A stretch of 64,000 nt of DNA from Pseudomonas fortuita (GCF_026898135.2 NZ_CP114035.2:3885501-3949500); one strand, 5' to 3'. Positions 28,660 through 38,439 are shown, numbered from the stretch's first letter. Numbers and translations are program-made. The notes: a model not told the origin generated them from the sequence alone.

Positions 28660-29583
28660 ATGATAGGGTTCTCATTCAGGCAACTCGAATATTTCGTCGC
28701 CGTGGCCGAACACGGCAGCATCAGCGCTGCGGCGAGAGCCCGCCACGTTTCACAGCCCTCGGTGTCAGTTGCCATTGCCCAACTTGAAGAGGCACTGAAT
28801 GAGCGGCTTTTCCGCCGCCAGGTCAGCCGTGGCCTGGAGCTGACGTCAGCGGGCACGCGATTGCTCGCACAGGCCCGCGATATCATTGGCATGGCCATCG
28901 CCATGAATCAGAACGCCGATTCGGCGCAAGGCTTGCTGCGCGGCAATCTGTCGCTTATCTGCTTTCAAGACTTAGGCCCTTACTTCGCACCCCGGCTGCT
29001 ATCGAGCTTTCGCAAGCAGTACCCCGGTGTCGAGGTAACGCTGTTCGAAACGGACCTGGCAGGCGTGCACCGCCACCTGAGCGCCGGTAAAGCAGAGCTT
29101 GCGCTTACTTACGACATAGGCCTTGATCACTCGCTGCCGCGCCAGGTACTGGCTGAGTTGAAACCGTACGCGCTCATCGCTACGGACCATCGCCTGGCCC
29201 ACCTGGCAGCGATACCGCTGCATGAACTGGCCCAGGAATGCCTTATTCTTGAGGACATCGCGCAAACGCGTGAGTATTTCCTTTCACTGTTTTGGGCGCA
29301 CAACCTGCAACCGCGCACTCAGCAATACACCCAGACCTTCGAGATGCAACGCGGCCTGGTCGCGCATGGCTACGGGGTTGCCTTGTCATGCACCCGCCCC
29401 GCCGGGGACCACTGTTATGACGGTACACCGCTGCTGTGCCGGCCATTACTGGAAGAGGTGTCACCCCAAAAAGTGGTGCTGGCCCAGTCAGGCGCCATGC
29501 ACCCGTCGCCGGTCGCGGAGGCGTTCAAGGGTTGGGTGACTCAGGAGATAGCAGGCTCCGTTACCGGCGAGCCCGCCCCCTGA
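28660..29583 (+). CDS. LysR-family regulator
   Basis: 307 residues with an N-terminal helix-turn-helix (FRQLEYFVAVAEHGSISAAARARHVSQPSVSVAIAQLE is split over residues 5-42) and a periplasmic-binding-like effector domain. It diverges from the PhyH gene, and three TAGGAAA elements lie between them, so it probably controls the dioxygenase-permease operon and itself. Effector unknown. Confidence 0.87.
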   Translation: MIGFSFRQLEYFVAVAEHGSISAAARARHVSQPSVSVAIAQLEEALNERLFRRQVSRGLELTSAGTRLLAQARDIIGMAIAMNQNADSAQGLLRGNLSLICFQDLGPYFAPRLLSSFRKQYPGVEVTLFETDLAGVHRHLSAGKAELALTYDIGLDHSLPRQVLAELKPYALIATDHRLAHLAAIPLHELAQECLILEDIAQTREYFLSLFWAHNLQPRTQQYTQTFEMQRGLVAHGYGVALSCTRPAGDHCYDGTPLLCRPLLEEVSPQKVVLAQSGAMHPSPVAEAFKGWVTQEIAGSVTGEPAP

Positions 29584-30492
29584 TCAAAACACCGACCACC
29601 CGATCCGTGAACTCAGCAACTCCAGCGCCGCCATGCCCGCGAGGGAGTTGCCCGCAGCATTCAACCCGGGGGACCAAACGCATACGGTAAATTGCCCCGG
29701 CACGATTGCCACAATGCCGCCACCCACGCCACTCTTGCCTGGCAACCCCACTCGATAGGCGAAATTACCGGCTTCGTCATACAGCCCGCTGGTGGCCATG
29801 ATCGAGTTCACCTGCTGGGCCTGGCGCCGGGTGAGGATTTGCTCTTCGCTGTGCTTGCAGAACCCGTCGTTGGCCAGGAAGCAGAATGCCCGGGCCAGGT
29901 CCAGGCAGTTCATTTGCAGCGCGCAGTAACTGAAGTAACTGCGCAGCACCGGCTCGACCTCGTTATGGAAGTTACCAAAAGACTGCATCAGGTAAGCCAT
30001 GGCAGCGTTGCGGGCACGGAACTGATATTCCGAATCGGCGACACGGGCATCGATTGAAATGTGAGGGTTGCCCGAAAGCCGTCGAACAAAATCACGCATC
30101 GACAACGTGGGTGCTGCGAAGCGTGACTGGTTGATATCGCAGATCACCAACGCCCCCGCATTGATAAACGGGTTGCGCGGGCGCCCGCGCTCGAACTCCA
30201 GCTGCACCAGCGAGTTGAACGGCTGGCCTGAAGGCTCATGGCCAAGCCGCTCCCAAATGGCTTCACCTGAGTGGCCTATTGCCTGGACCAGGCTGAACAC
30301 CTTGGAAATACTCTGGACCGAAAAAGGCACCCTTGCGTCGCCTGCGCAGTAATGGCTGCCATCGTTGCTATAGACCGCGATGCCCAACTGCTGCGCCGGT
30401 ACGTCGGCCAGCGCAGGGATGTAATCAGCCACTTTGCCCTTGCCGATCAAGTGGCGTACTTCTTCAAGAATCTCGTTCAACAGCGTTTGCAT
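29584..30492 (-). CDS. glsA: glutaminase A
   Basis: Hydrolyses glutamine to glutamate and ammonia. Taking the ATG at 30492 gives 302 residues, the usual length for bacterial GlsA (about 300-310). The beta-lactamase-like serine nucleophile context is [14 protein letters not shown] (Ser-x-x-Lys), and the blocks [13 protein letters not shown] and [18 protein letters not shown] are characteristic. The longer in-frame extension to 30606 has no ribosome-binding site. Stop abuts the convergent LysR stop with no gap. Confidence 0.92.
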   Translation of the reverse strand: MQTLLNEILEEVRHLIGKGKVADYIPALADVPAQQLGIAVYSNDGSHYCAGDARVPFSVQSISKVFSLVQAIGHSGEAIWERLGHEPSGQPFNSLVQLEFERGRPRNPFINAGALVICDINQSRFAAPTLSMRDFVRRLSGNPHISIDARVADSEYQFRARNAAMAYLMQSFGNFHNEVEPVLRSYFSYCALQMNCLDLARAFCFLANDGFCKHSEEQILTRRQAQQVNSIMATSGLYDEAGNFAYRVGLPGKSGVGGGIVAIVPGQFTVCVWSPGLNAAGNSLAGMAALELLSSRIGWSVF

Positions 30493-30583
30493 GAAAGGCC
30501 CTGGCTCAATCCCCTTCAGAGGTAGGTAAGGGGTCGCATGCTTGACGAAGACTGAGCGGCTTAGATCACACATTCGGCAAGCA

Positions 30584-30738
30584 CATGCCGACGACCGCGA
30601 TGCCAAAGGCCACAGCGACTACTACCACCTGGGCCTGTGCACCGGCGCCCAACGCGATGCCCTGCGCCTGAGCGCAGACTGTGGCTACACCCGGCACAAG
30701 CTGGGCATCAAACGGTATGGTCGCGGTCTTTGTACTGA
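30584..30738 (+). pseudogene. possible gene remnant
   Basis: A high-GC stretch that reads as ordinary protein ([18 protein letters not shown], then QRDALRLSADCGYTRHKLGI) but has no start codon or ribosome-binding site of its own and runs out into the 3' end of the EamA gene on the other strand. It may be the fossil of a deleted gene between glsA and the EamA exporter. I do not recognise the family. Confidence 0.25.
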
Positions 30739-30759
30739 GGTATTACGAAGACGCTTCAT

Positions 30760-31629
30760 CTACCGGGCGTATTTCTTGGCCCCGGCAACACAGACGACAG
30801 CGCCGAGCGTCACCACAAGCATCATCCAGCTGACGTGTTCATGCAGCAGCAATGCAGCCAGGCCAAGCCCCATGAACGGCTGGAAGAGTTGCAGTTGGCC
30901 CACTGCTGCAATGCCACCCTGGACGAGCCCTCGGTACCAGAACACAAAGCCGATCAGCATGCTGAACAGTGAAACGTAGCCGAAGCTGAACCATGCTGGG
31001 GCGCTTACCTTGGCGAAGGCATCTAGCGCTGGGAAATTGGCGATTGTCAGCAGCAGCATGAATGGCAATGCCACAATCAATGCCCAACTGATCACCTGCC
31101 ACCCCCCCAGTGTTCTCGACAGCCGCGCCCCTTCCGCATAACCCAACCCACACACAACCACCGCCGCCATCATCAGCAGATCGCCCACCGCCGACGCCTC
31201 TCCCCCATTCATCAACGCGTAGCCAACGACCAGCCCGGCACCTGCGATCGAGAACAACCAGAAACCTGGCCGAGGTCGCTCACCGCCCCGTAAAACGGCA
31301 AACCCTGCCGTGCAGAGCGGCAGGAGCCCGACAAAAACAATGGAATGAGCAGAGGTGACGTGCTGCAGCGCCAGTGCAGTCAGTAGCGGGAAACCGATGA
31401 CAACGCCGAGCGCTGTTATAGCCAATGACGACAAATCTGCACGTTCAGGTCTCGGCTGCCGAAGCACGAGCAGAAAAAGCGCCCCCAACAGGGCGGCAAT
31501 GGTTGCCCTGGCACAGGTCAGAAACGTGGGCTCGAAGGCCCCCACTGCCACACGGGTTGCCGGCAACGAGCCCGCAAAGATTGCAACGCCTATAAAGCCG
31601 TTGATCCACCCGCTTGTTGATTTTTCCAT
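30760..31629 (-). CDS. EamA-family (DMT) transporter
   Basis: Ten-span drug/metabolite exporter of 289 residues with two internally repeated EamA halves: the first starts at INGFIGVAIFAGSLPATRVAVGAFEP, the second after VVCGLGYAEGARLSR with the conserved SLFSMLIGFVFWYRGL near its end. It is divergent from a MocR regulator across 121 bases holding repeated half-sites, the usual pairing for MocR-controlled exporters. Substrate unknown, possibly an amino acid or vitamin B6-related compound. Confidence 0.85.
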   Translation of the reverse strand: MEKSTSGWINGFIGVAIFAGSLPATRVAVGAFEPTFLTCARATIAALLGALFLLVLRQPRPERADLSSLAITALGVVIGFPLLTALALQHVTSAHSIVFVGLLPLCTAGFAVLRGGERPRPGFWLFSIAGAGLVVGYALMNGGEASAVGDLLMMAAVVVCGLGYAEGARLSRTLGGWQVISWALIVALPFMLLLTIANFPALDAFAKVSAPAWFSFGYVSLFSMLIGFVFWYRGLVQGGIAAVGQLQLFQPFMGLGLAALLLHEHVSWMMLVVTLGAVVCVAGAKKYAR

Positions 31630-31691
31630 CGGTAACCCCTCGATAAACGAGGGTTGAGTACATCACTGACAGGCTCACCAGGGCCACGTAC

Positions 31692-31741
31692 AATCCAATA
31701 CAGTTAAACCGAACTGTTATGCATGTTAATCCAGCACAGTT
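31692..31741. promoter_or_regulatory. direct repeats with inverted half-site, candidate MocR operator
   Basis: AATCCAATACAGTT (31692-31705) recurs as AATCCAGCACAGTT (31728-31741), 36 bases apart, with an inverted half-site AACTGT at 31712-31717 between them. MocR/PdxR-type regulators bind paired direct repeats, and the array lies between the EamA start (31629) and the MocR start (31751). Operator function is inferred. Confidence 0.6.
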
Positions 31742-31750
31742 GAGGGTGCG

Positions 31751-33133
31751 ATGAAACGTAACGGCACGCGTATTCAAACTGTCATGGGTCAGATCCAGTC
31801 CAGGATCGCCGCTCGCACCTACACGCCAGGTGCGAGAATCCCCTCGGTCCGCGCCATGGCCCAGACCATGCAGGTATCGGTATCCACCGTGCTTGAAGCC
31901 TATGAGCGATTGATGGCACAGGGTGTACTCAGCTCCCGTCCTGGTTCAGGCTTTTACGTAGCCGGGCCAGTGGCGCCATTGGCACTGACCGACCTTGGCC
32001 CCAAGCTTGATCGGGAGGTAGACCCGCTGTGGATCTCGCGCCAGGCCCTTGAAACCTCCAGCGATGCATTGAAGCCAGGGTGCGGGTGGCTACCTCCCTC
32101 CTGGATGTACGAAGCTGGCATGCGAAAAGCCCTTCGAACGGTTGCCCGCTCTGATACTGCAAAGTTGACTGAGTACGCTTCTCCCCTTGGGCATCCGCCC
32201 CTCAGGCAATTCTTGTCGCGACGACTGGCAGCCGCCGGGATCGAAGCCCCTCTGGAACAGATCATGCTCACGGAGTCGGGCACTCACGCCATTGACCTGG
32301 TGTGCCGTTTTCTGCTGGAACCGGGCGACACTGTGCTGGTGGACGACCCCTGCTATTTCAACTTTCACGCATTATTGAAAGCGCACAGGGTGAAGATTGT
32401 TGGCGTCCCCTACACAGCCACGGGCCCGGACATCGATGCGTTCGGCGCCGCCCTGCTCGCGCACGCGCCCCGGCTGTACATAACAAATTCCGGCATCCAC
32501 AACCCCAGCGGAGCCACCCTGTCGCCGGTCACCGCGCACAGGCTGCTAAAACTGGCCGATACCTCTAGCCTCGTGATTGTCGAGGACGACATCTTCGGGG
32601 ATTTCGAGACCAATCCCGCGCCACGGCTGTCTGCCTTCGATGGCCTCTCTCGTGTCATCCAGATAGGCAGCTTTTCCAAGACCATCTCCGCTTCGGTTCG
32701 ATGCGGCTACATTGCTGCGCGTGGTGAATGGATCGAGAGCCTGGTCGACCTCAAGATTGCGACTACATTCGGAGGAGGACGGTTGGCCGCGGACATCATC
32801 CATCACGCTATTACCGATAGCGGCTACCGAAAACACATGGAGAGTGTGCGCCTTCGGTTGGCCGAGGCAATGGACAAGACAGTAGCGAGGCTTCAGGCCA
32901 TTGGGATCAAACCCTGGATAATTCCCAAGGCAGGCCTGTACGTCTGGTGCCAACTGCCTCAAGGCAAGGATGCAGCAACCCTGGCCAGAACCTGTCTGAA
33001 TGACGGGGTAGTGCTGGCGCCCGGAAATGCTTTTAGCCAGTCCATGACTGCGGGTGACTTTCTCCGCTTTAACGTTGCTCAATCGGGTGATGCCAGAATC
33101 TACGACGTGTTGAAACGGGCCCTGAGTGGTTAG
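31751..33133 (+). CDS. MocR-type regulator (GntR HTH fused to aminotransferase domain)
   Basis: 460 residues. Residues 1-75 form a GntR winged helix (ARIPSVRAMAQTMQVSVSTVLEAYERL), and residues about 95-460 a fold-type I aminotransferase domain with the PLP lysine in GSFSKTISASVRCGY (Lys310) and NPSGATLSPV for cofactor binding. Members sense PLP or amino-acid ligands and usually control an adjacent gene; here that is the divergent EamA exporter. Confidence 0.88.
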   Translation: MKRNGTRIQTVMGQIQSRIAARTYTPGARIPSVRAMAQTMQVSVSTVLEAYERLMAQGVLSSRPGSGFYVAGPVAPLALTDLGPKLDREVDPLWISRQALETSSDALKPGCGWLPPSWMYEAGMRKALRTVARSDTAKLTEYASPLGHPPLRQFLSRRLAAAGIEAPLEQIMLTESGTHAIDLVCRFLLEPGDTVLVDDPCYFNFHALLKAHRVKIVGVPYTATGPDIDAFGAALLAHAPRLYITNSGIHNPSGATLSPVTAHRLLKLADTSSLVIVEDDIFGDFETNPAPRLSAFDGLSRVIQIGSFSKTISASVRCGYIAARGEWIESLVDLKIATTFGGGRLAADIIHHAITDSGYRKHMESVRLRLAEAMDKTVARLQAIGIKPWIIPKAGLYVWCQLPQGKDAATLARTCLNDGVVLAPGNAFSQSMTAGDFLRFNVAQSGDARIYDVLKRALSG

Positions 33134-33330
33134 TCGCCGGCCCCATTCCGTGCCTCAGGCCAGATAACAGCCTGCGCCACGATCACATTTTTGCCATTGA
33201 ACGTGAGTGCAGGCGAGCCATGAAGTTGATACCCCAGCTTCAAGGCATCACTGACCCTATGGCAAAAGGAAGCGTCATCGGGGCCAGTCAGCACTCGGTA
33301 AATCGGCAGCCCATCCGGTGGTTGAGTCAT
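33130..33330 (-). CDS. DUF1737 domain protein
   Basis: 66 residues. The pattern YRVLTGPDDASFCHRVSDAL followed by GYQLHGSPALTFNG and IVAQAVIWP is the DUF1737 signature, covering nearly the whole protein. Function unknown; such proteins are small, soluble and widespread in proteobacteria. The stop overlaps the 3' end of the convergent MocR gene by four bases. Confidence 0.8.
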   Translation of the reverse strand: MTQPPDGLPIYRVLTGPDDASFCHRVSDALKLGYQLHGSPALTFNGKNVIVAQAVIWPEARNGAGD

Positions 33331-33673
33331 CTGTTCGGACCATGCAGAAGTGGTGTGTTCTTCAAGAGTACTGCCAACTGCCAGGCCACCGCTACGCGCC
33401 AGTTCACTTCCAACCTGTCCAGACCTTCACAGGCTAGGACGCGGCTAAAGATGCAGACAATAAAGCTAACGTACGCCTTAACGCTACGACGCCCGCGATA
33501 AAAAAATTAGATATCTCATTAAAGAAATCCCGCAGGCGCTGGCTGGGCCATGGGATTAGAGTCGCCCTCACGCCGTAGTCCGGCGGGGTGATTGCTGCTG
33601 GGCCGTAGCGCTCTGGAAGCCCTACCGCAACCCGGCGCAATTCACACCAATACAAGAACAAAGGTGACCACGC
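33331..33673. other. intergenic region with probable gallate promoter
   Basis: No gene seen. The first half is an AT-moderate spacer. The stretch at 33500-33540 (ATAAAAAAATTAGATATCTCATTAAAG) is markedly AT-rich and lies about 150 bases before galT, so it is a likely site for the galTA promoter and for GalR binding. I cannot define a -35/-10 pair with confidence. Confidence 0.4.
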
Positions 33674-35023
33674 ATGCCCAAGCCGCCTGTCGATGCCCCT
33701 ATCGATGTCAAAGACTGGATCGATAACCGCCCCCTTGCTGCCTACCAGTGGCTGATCCTGTCGCTGTGCTTCCTGATCGTGCTGTTCGATGGCTTCGATG
33801 TCGCCGTCATGGGGTTTATCGCGCCTTCGCTGATGCAGGACTGGGGCCTGTCCCGCGCCGCCTTTGGCCCGGTGATGAGTGCCGGCATGGTCGGCCTTGC
33901 CATCGGCGCACTGACCGCCGGCCCGTACGCCGACCGGTTGGGCCGCAAGAAAGTGCTGCTGGTTGCGGTCAGCGGTTTCAGCCTGTTGAGCCTGGCCTGC
34001 GCCTTCGCCCGCAACCCGTATGAGCTGGCCGTGCTGCGGCTGCTGACCGGCATTGCCCTGGGTGCGGCCATGCCCAACTGCACTACCCTGCTCGCCGAAT
34101 ACCTGCCCACACGCAACCGCTCGCTGATGATCACCATCATGTTCACCGGCTTCAACATGGGCTCGGGCCTGGGCGGTTTTTTGTCCGCCTGGCTGATCCC
34201 TCATCACGGCTGGAAATCGGTACTGCTGGCCGGCGGCCTGCTGCCACTGGCCTTGCTGCCCTTGCTGTGGTGGCTGCTGCCAGAGTCCGCCCGCTTCCTT
34301 GCTGCACGCCAGGCACCGGCCAGCCAGATTGCGGCAGCCTTGGCCAAACTCGGCGGCCGCTTCGCTGCCGGCACCCGCTTTATCGTCAGTGAGCCAACCA
34401 CGCAGCACAAGGCGCCGGCCCGGCAGCTGTTCAGCGAGCGCTACCGGTTTGGCACCCTGGCCCTGTGGCTGACCTACTTCATGGGCCTGCTGGTGATCTA
34501 CCTGACCATGGGCTGGTTGCCGACCCTGCTGCGTGATGGCGGGCTGTCCATCGAGCGCGCCGCCACCATCACCGGCCTGTTCCAGATCGGCGGTGCAGTG
34601 GGCGCAATCGTGGTCGGCTGGATCATGGACCGACACAACCCCAACCGCGTCATCGCCATCGCCTACGCCTTGGGCGGCCTTTGCATCGTCTCACTGGGCG
34701 CCCTGAGCCTGGAGTCGAGCCTGCTGGTGGTGGGCGTGGCGGCTGCCGGGTTCTGCATGAGCGGCGCGCAGACCGGCCTTAACGCCTTCGCCCCTGGCTA
34801 CTACCCGACCGAGTTCCGCGCCACAGGTGTAAGCTGGATGCTCGGTATCGGGCGCTTCGGGGCCATTTTCGGCTCCCTCATCGGTGGTGCCGTGCTCAGC
34901 CTGGGGCTGGGCCTGCCGCTGCTGTTCACCCTCCTCGGCCTGCCGGCATTCGCCGCCGCCCTGGCGATCCTGGCCAACGGCCACGCCCGGCTGCGCGCGA
35001 CACCCGCAGTAACCGCGCCGTAA
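33674..35023 (+). CDS. galT: gallate MFS transporter
   Basis: Major facilitator transporter of the aromatic acid:H+ symporter family, 449 residues and 12 spans. The conserved LFDGFDVAVMGFIAPSL of spans 1 and the loop motif GPYADRLGRKKVLL are typical of PcaK/GalT proteins. It starts at ATG 33674 with AAAGGTGA upstream, and is 21 bases ahead of galA, so the two form an operon. Gallate as substrate rests on the surrounding complete catabolic cluster. Confidence 0.9.
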   Translation: MPKPPVDAPIDVKDWIDNRPLAAYQWLILSLCFLIVLFDGFDVAVMGFIAPSLMQDWGLSRAAFGPVMSAGMVGLAIGALTAGPYADRLGRKKVLLVAVSGFSLLSLACAFARNPYELAVLRLLTGIALGAAMPNCTTLLAEYLPTRNRSLMITIMFTGFNMGSGLGGFLSAWLIPHHGWKSVLLAGGLLPLALLPLLWWLLPESARFLAARQAPASQIAAALAKLGGRFAAGTRFIVSEPTTQHKAPARQLFSERYRFGTLALWLTYFMGLLVIYLTMGWLPTLLRDGGLSIERAATITGLFQIGGAVGAIVVGWIMDRHNPNRVIAIAYALGGLCIVSLGALSLESSLLVVGVAAAGFCMSGAQTGLNAFAPGYYPTEFRATGVSWMLGIGRFGAIFGSLIGGAVLSLGLGLPLLFTLLGLPAFAAALAILANGHARLRATPAVTAP

Positions 35024-35044
35024 CCTGTAAAAGAGGACCTTCAC

Positions 35045-36307
35045 ATGGCTCGTATCATTGGTGGCCTGGCCGTCTCCCACACCCCAACCATCGGCTTCGC
35101 AGTCGACCACGACAAACAGGAAGAAGCCGCCTGGGCGCCGATCTTCGAAAGCTTCGAGCCGATTCGCACGTGGTTGCAGCAGCGCCAGCCGGACGTACTC
35201 TTCTACATCTTCAACGACCACGTCACCTCGTTCTTCTTTGATCATTACAGTGCCTTCACCCTGGGTGTAGACGAGCAATACGGCGTGGCCGATGAAGGGG
35301 GCAACCCACGGGACCTGCCGCCAGTAGGCGGCCATGCGGCGCTATCACGGCACATCGGCCAGAGCCTGATGGCCGATGAGTTCGACATGAGCTTTTTCCG
35401 CGACAAGCCGCTGGACCACGGCTTCTTCTCGCCCATGTCGGCGCTACTGCCCTGTGATGAAAGCTGGCCCGTACAGATCGTGCCGCTGCAGGTCGGCGTA
35501 CTCCAACTGCCGATCCCCACGGCGCGGCGCTGCTACAAACTGGGCCAGGCGCTGCGCCGCGCCATCGAGAGCTACCCCGAGGACCTCAAGGTGGCGATCG
35601 TCGCCACCGGCGGGGTGTCGCACCAGGTGCATGGCGAGCGTTGCGGCTTCAACAACCCGGAGTGGGACGCGCAGTTCCTTGACCTGCTGGTAAATGACCC
35701 GCAGCGCCTTACCGAGATGACGCTGGCCGAGTACGCCACGCTCGGGGGCATGGAAGGCGCCGAGGTGATCACCTGGCTGATCATGCGCGGCGCGTTGTCT
35801 GCCAATGTTGAGCGCAAGCACCAAAGCTACTACCTGCCGTCGATGACCGGCATCGCCACCCTGCTGCTGGAAAACCGCGACCAGGCGCTGCCGGCGCCGG
35901 TCAACGAACGCCACCGCCAGCACATGCAGCATCAGCTGGCTGGGGCGCAGCAGCTTGAAGGCACCTATCCCTACACCCTGGAGCGCAGTGCCAAAGGCTA
36001 CCGCCTGAACAAGTTCTTGCATCGCATGATCGAGCCGCACTGGCGCCAGCGCTTCCTCAGCGAGCCCGAAGCGCTGTACAGCGAGGCAGGCCTGAGCGAA
36101 GAAGAAAGCGACTTGCTGCGCCGCCGCGACTGGCGTGGGCTGATCCACTACGGGGTGATCTTCTTCGTGCTGGAGAAGCTGGGCGCCGTGCTGGGTGTGT
36201 CCAACCTGGATATTTACGCCGCCATGCGCGGGCAGAGCATCGAAGACTTCATGAAAACCCGTAACCAGCAGGTTCGCTACTCGGTGGCCGGCAAAGCGCC
36301 CAACTGA
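35045..36307 (+). CDS. galA: gallate dioxygenase
   Basis: Fe(II) extradiol dioxygenase of 420 residues that cleaves gallate to 4-oxalomesaconate. The N-terminal two thirds (to about residue 290) are a LigB-type catalytic domain with metal and substrate residues in GGLAVSHTPTIGF and FNDHVTSFFFDHYSAF; the C-terminal 110 residues resemble the small LigA subunit. This fusion of both subunits, and the length, are specific for GalA as opposed to two-subunit protocatechuate 4,5-dioxygenase. Confidence 0.93.
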   Translation: MARIIGGLAVSHTPTIGFAVDHDKQEEAAWAPIFESFEPIRTWLQQRQPDVLFYIFNDHVTSFFFDHYSAFTLGVDEQYGVADEGGNPRDLPPVGGHAALSRHIGQSLMADEFDMSFFRDKPLDHGFFSPMSALLPCDESWPVQIVPLQVGVLQLPIPTARRCYKLGQALRRAIESYPEDLKVAIVATGGVSHQVHGERCGFNNPEWDAQFLDLLVNDPQRLTEMTLAEYATLGGMEGAEVITWLIMRGALSANVERKHQSYYLPSMTGIATLLLENRDQALPAPVNERHRQHMQHQLAGAQQLEGTYPYTLERSAKGYRLNKFLHRMIEPHWRQRFLSEPEALYSEAGLSEEESDLLRRRDWRGLIHYGVIFFVLEKLGAVLGVSNLDIYAAMRGQSIEDFMKTRNQQVRYSVAGKAPN

Positions 36308-36350
36308 CTAATGCAGCCCGCTGAGCCTGCTACAAGGCACCCTCCTGGGC

Positions 36351-37544
36351 TTACGCCTGCTCAGTGATGACCTGGCGGATACAAGCCATTAGCGCAACCG
36401 CCGCCGGCGATTGCAGGCAGCCGCTGCGCTGAATCAGGCCGATGGCGCGGGCGGTACCGGGCAGGGCCAGCGGCAGGCGTTGCAGTTCGCCGCTGGCAAT
36501 CTCGTAGGCCAGCTGGTGCGCAGACACCGCCGCCAGCATGTCCGAACGCACCAACAGGCCACGGATAACCGCCAGATCAGCGCTTTCCACCACCGGCCAC
36601 GGCGCTGCCAGGCCGGCGGCGGCAAAGCAGTTGTCCAGCAGCTGGCGCGCAGGCGAGCCGGCCCGCGGCAACACCCAGCGCGCCTGGTGCACGCCCTGGA
36701 GCGTCAGGTGGGTGTGCAACAGCGGGTGCCCCCGACGGGCGAGCAAGACCATGTCCTCGTTGATGAGCGGCTCGCCTACCAGGTCGCTGGCATAGTCGTA
36801 AGGCCGCAAGGCGCCCAGCACAAAATCCACATCCCCTACCCGCAGCTCGGTTGCCAGCAGGTCGAACGGGCTTTCGTTGGTCACCACCCGAACCTGGGGA
36901 TGCTGGGCAGTGAAGCGTAAAATGGCATCCGGCAGAATGCGCGAGCGGCCCAATGGTAACGCGCCCACGTGCACCACCCCACGCAGGGTGCCTTGCATCG
37001 CGCTGAGGTCACTGTCCAACAGGCGCAACTCGTTCAGCGCCCGGCGTATGGGGAACAGAATGTCCCGGCTGGCCACAGTGGGCTGCAGGCCGCGCGACGT
37101 ACGCACGAACAAGGGCTGCCCGCACCCGCCTTCGAGCACCTTCAAAGCAGCACTGACGGCCGGCTGGCTAAGGCCGAAGTGCCGCGCCACGGTTTGCATG
37201 TGCCGTGTTTCACACAGTTTCACGAACACCTGCAGGCGCCGCGCCTGAAACAGGTAGAGGGGCTCGCCCTGCGCGGTGCCCAGCAAACTCGGCACGCCGT
37301 CCAGTTCAGCCAACACCCGCTGTGCACGCGGCAGCAGGCACTCGCCGTAGTCGGTCAGGCGCATGCCATTGGCATGGCGCTCGAACAGGGGCACGGCAAA
37401 GCGCGCCTCCAACTCGGCAATGGCGCGGGTGACCACGGACTGAGCACGGAACAACACCTGCGTCGCCCGCGACACGCTGCCCAGCTCGGCTACCCGGATG
37501 AACGCGCGTACTTGCATCAGGTTGGGCAGTTCGACGTCGATCAT
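36351..37544 (-). CDS. galR: LysR-family activator of gallate catabolism
   Basis: 397 residues, unusually long for a LysR protein (commonly about 300). It appears to carry two LysR-like DNA-binding segments: one at residues 5-60 (MQVRAFIRVAELGSVSRATQ) and a second at about 100-160 (LQVFVKLCETRHMQTVARHF), then the effector domain. This tandem arrangement is the GalR/GbpR/PcaQ-like pattern. The gene is divergent from galBCD and convergent with galTA, so it sits between the two target operons. Confidence 0.85.
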   Translation of the reverse strand: MIDVELPNLMQVRAFIRVAELGSVSRATQVLFRAQSVVTRAIAELEARFAVPLFERHANGMRLTDYGECLLPRAQRVLAELDGVPSLLGTAQGEPLYLFQARRLQVFVKLCETRHMQTVARHFGLSQPAVSAALKVLEGGCGQPLFVRTSRGLQPTVASRDILFPIRRALNELRLLDSDLSAMQGTLRGVVHVGALPLGRSRILPDAILRFTAQHPQVRVVTNESPFDLLATELRVGDVDFVLGALRPYDYASDLVGEPLINEDMVLLARRGHPLLHTHLTLQGVHQARWVLPRAGSPARQLLDNCFAAAGLAAPWPVVESADLAVIRGLLVRSDMLAAVSAHQLAYEIASGELQRLPLALPGTARAIGLIQRSGCLQSPAAVALMACIRQVITEQA

Positions 37545-37704
37545 GAAGGTTCCCCGGCGCTCGGCTCGTGACTGCGGCGACTATGCCTCTACCCCGCTTG
37601 CCCGGCAATAAATAAAACGCATAGCCGTTGCAAATGAATGCATTAGTGCCCTGCACAGGCCAATGACATCCTGCGCCAACCCCCACTGCAGGAGCCAACA
37701 AGCA
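37545..37704. promoter_or_regulatory. galR / galB divergent control region
   Basis: 160 bases between the divergent starts. It contains GGCAATAAATAAAACGCATA (37601-37623) and the palindrome AATGCATT at 37637-37644, plausible promoter and GalR-binding elements. The precise operator is not determinable by eye. Confidence 0.4.
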
Positions 37705-38439
37705 ATGAATACCCCACAAAAATCCGCCCTGGTGGTCAGCGCACATTCGGCCGACTTTGTCTGGCGTGCCGGTGGCGCCATTGCGCTGCACGCCGAGCAA
37801 GGCTATGCCATGCACGTGGTTTGCCTGTCTTTCGGTGAGCGTGGTGAGTCTGCCAAGCTGTGGCGCAAGGGTGAAATGACCGAAGCCAAGGTCAAGGACG
37901 CCCGCCGTGAAGAGGCCATGGCGGCGGCCGAAATCCTCGGTGCCAGCGTGGAGTTCTTCGACATCGGCGACTACCCGATGCGCGCCGACAAGGACACCCT
38001 GTTCCGCCTGGCCGATGTGTATCGCCGGGTCCAACCGGAGTTCGTGCTCAGCCACTCCCTTAAAGACCCCTACAACTACGACCACCCGCTGGCCATGCAC
38101 CTGGCCCAGGAAGCCCGCATTATCGCGCAGGCTGAAGGCTACAAGCCGGGCGAGAAGATCGTGGGCGCACCGCCGGTGTACGCCTTTGAGCCGCACCAGC
38201 CCGAACAGTGTGAATGGCGCCCGGACACCTTCCTGGACATCACCTCGGTGTGGGACAAAAAGTATGCCGCCATCCAGTGCATGGCCGGCCAGGAACACCT
38301 CTGGGAGTACTACACCCGCGTGGCCCTGCAGCGCGGCGTGCAGGCCAAGCGCAACGTGGGCATCGCCAGTGCACGCAACATCGTCTACGCCGAAGGCCTG
38401 CAGAGCGTGTTCCCGCGTGTGACGGAGAACCTGGCATGA
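37705..38439 (+). CDS. galB: 4-oxalomesaconate hydratase
   Basis: Zn-dependent hydratase of the PIG-L/LmbE fold, 244 residues from ATG 37705 preceded by GGAG. It hydrates 4-oxalomesaconate (enol form) to 4-carboxy-4-hydroxy-2-oxoadipate. The metal motif A-H-x-A-D is at [11 protein letters not shown] (about residues 10-20), and RYPHxxDH-type ligands appear as [12 protein letters not shown]. It is unrelated to LigJ hydratases, which makes GalB diagnostic of the pseudomonad gallate pathway. Confidence 0.92.
   Translation: MNTPQKSALVVSAHSADFVWRAGGAIALHAEQGYAMHVVCLSFGERGESAKLWRKGEMTEAKVKDARREEAMAAAEILGASVEFFDIGDYPMRADKDTLFRLADVYRRVQPEFVLSHSLKDPYNYDHPLAMHLAQEARIIAQAEGYKPGEKIVGAPPVYAFEPHQPEQCEWRPDTFLDITSVWDKKYAAIQCMAGQEHLWEYYTRVALQRGVQAKRNVGIASARNIVYAEGLQSVFPRVTENLA

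Noticed and set aside
33434..34636. 400-codon minus-strand frame
   Set aside because: Antisense of galT; Gln/Gly/Ala-rich low-complexity translation, no motif.
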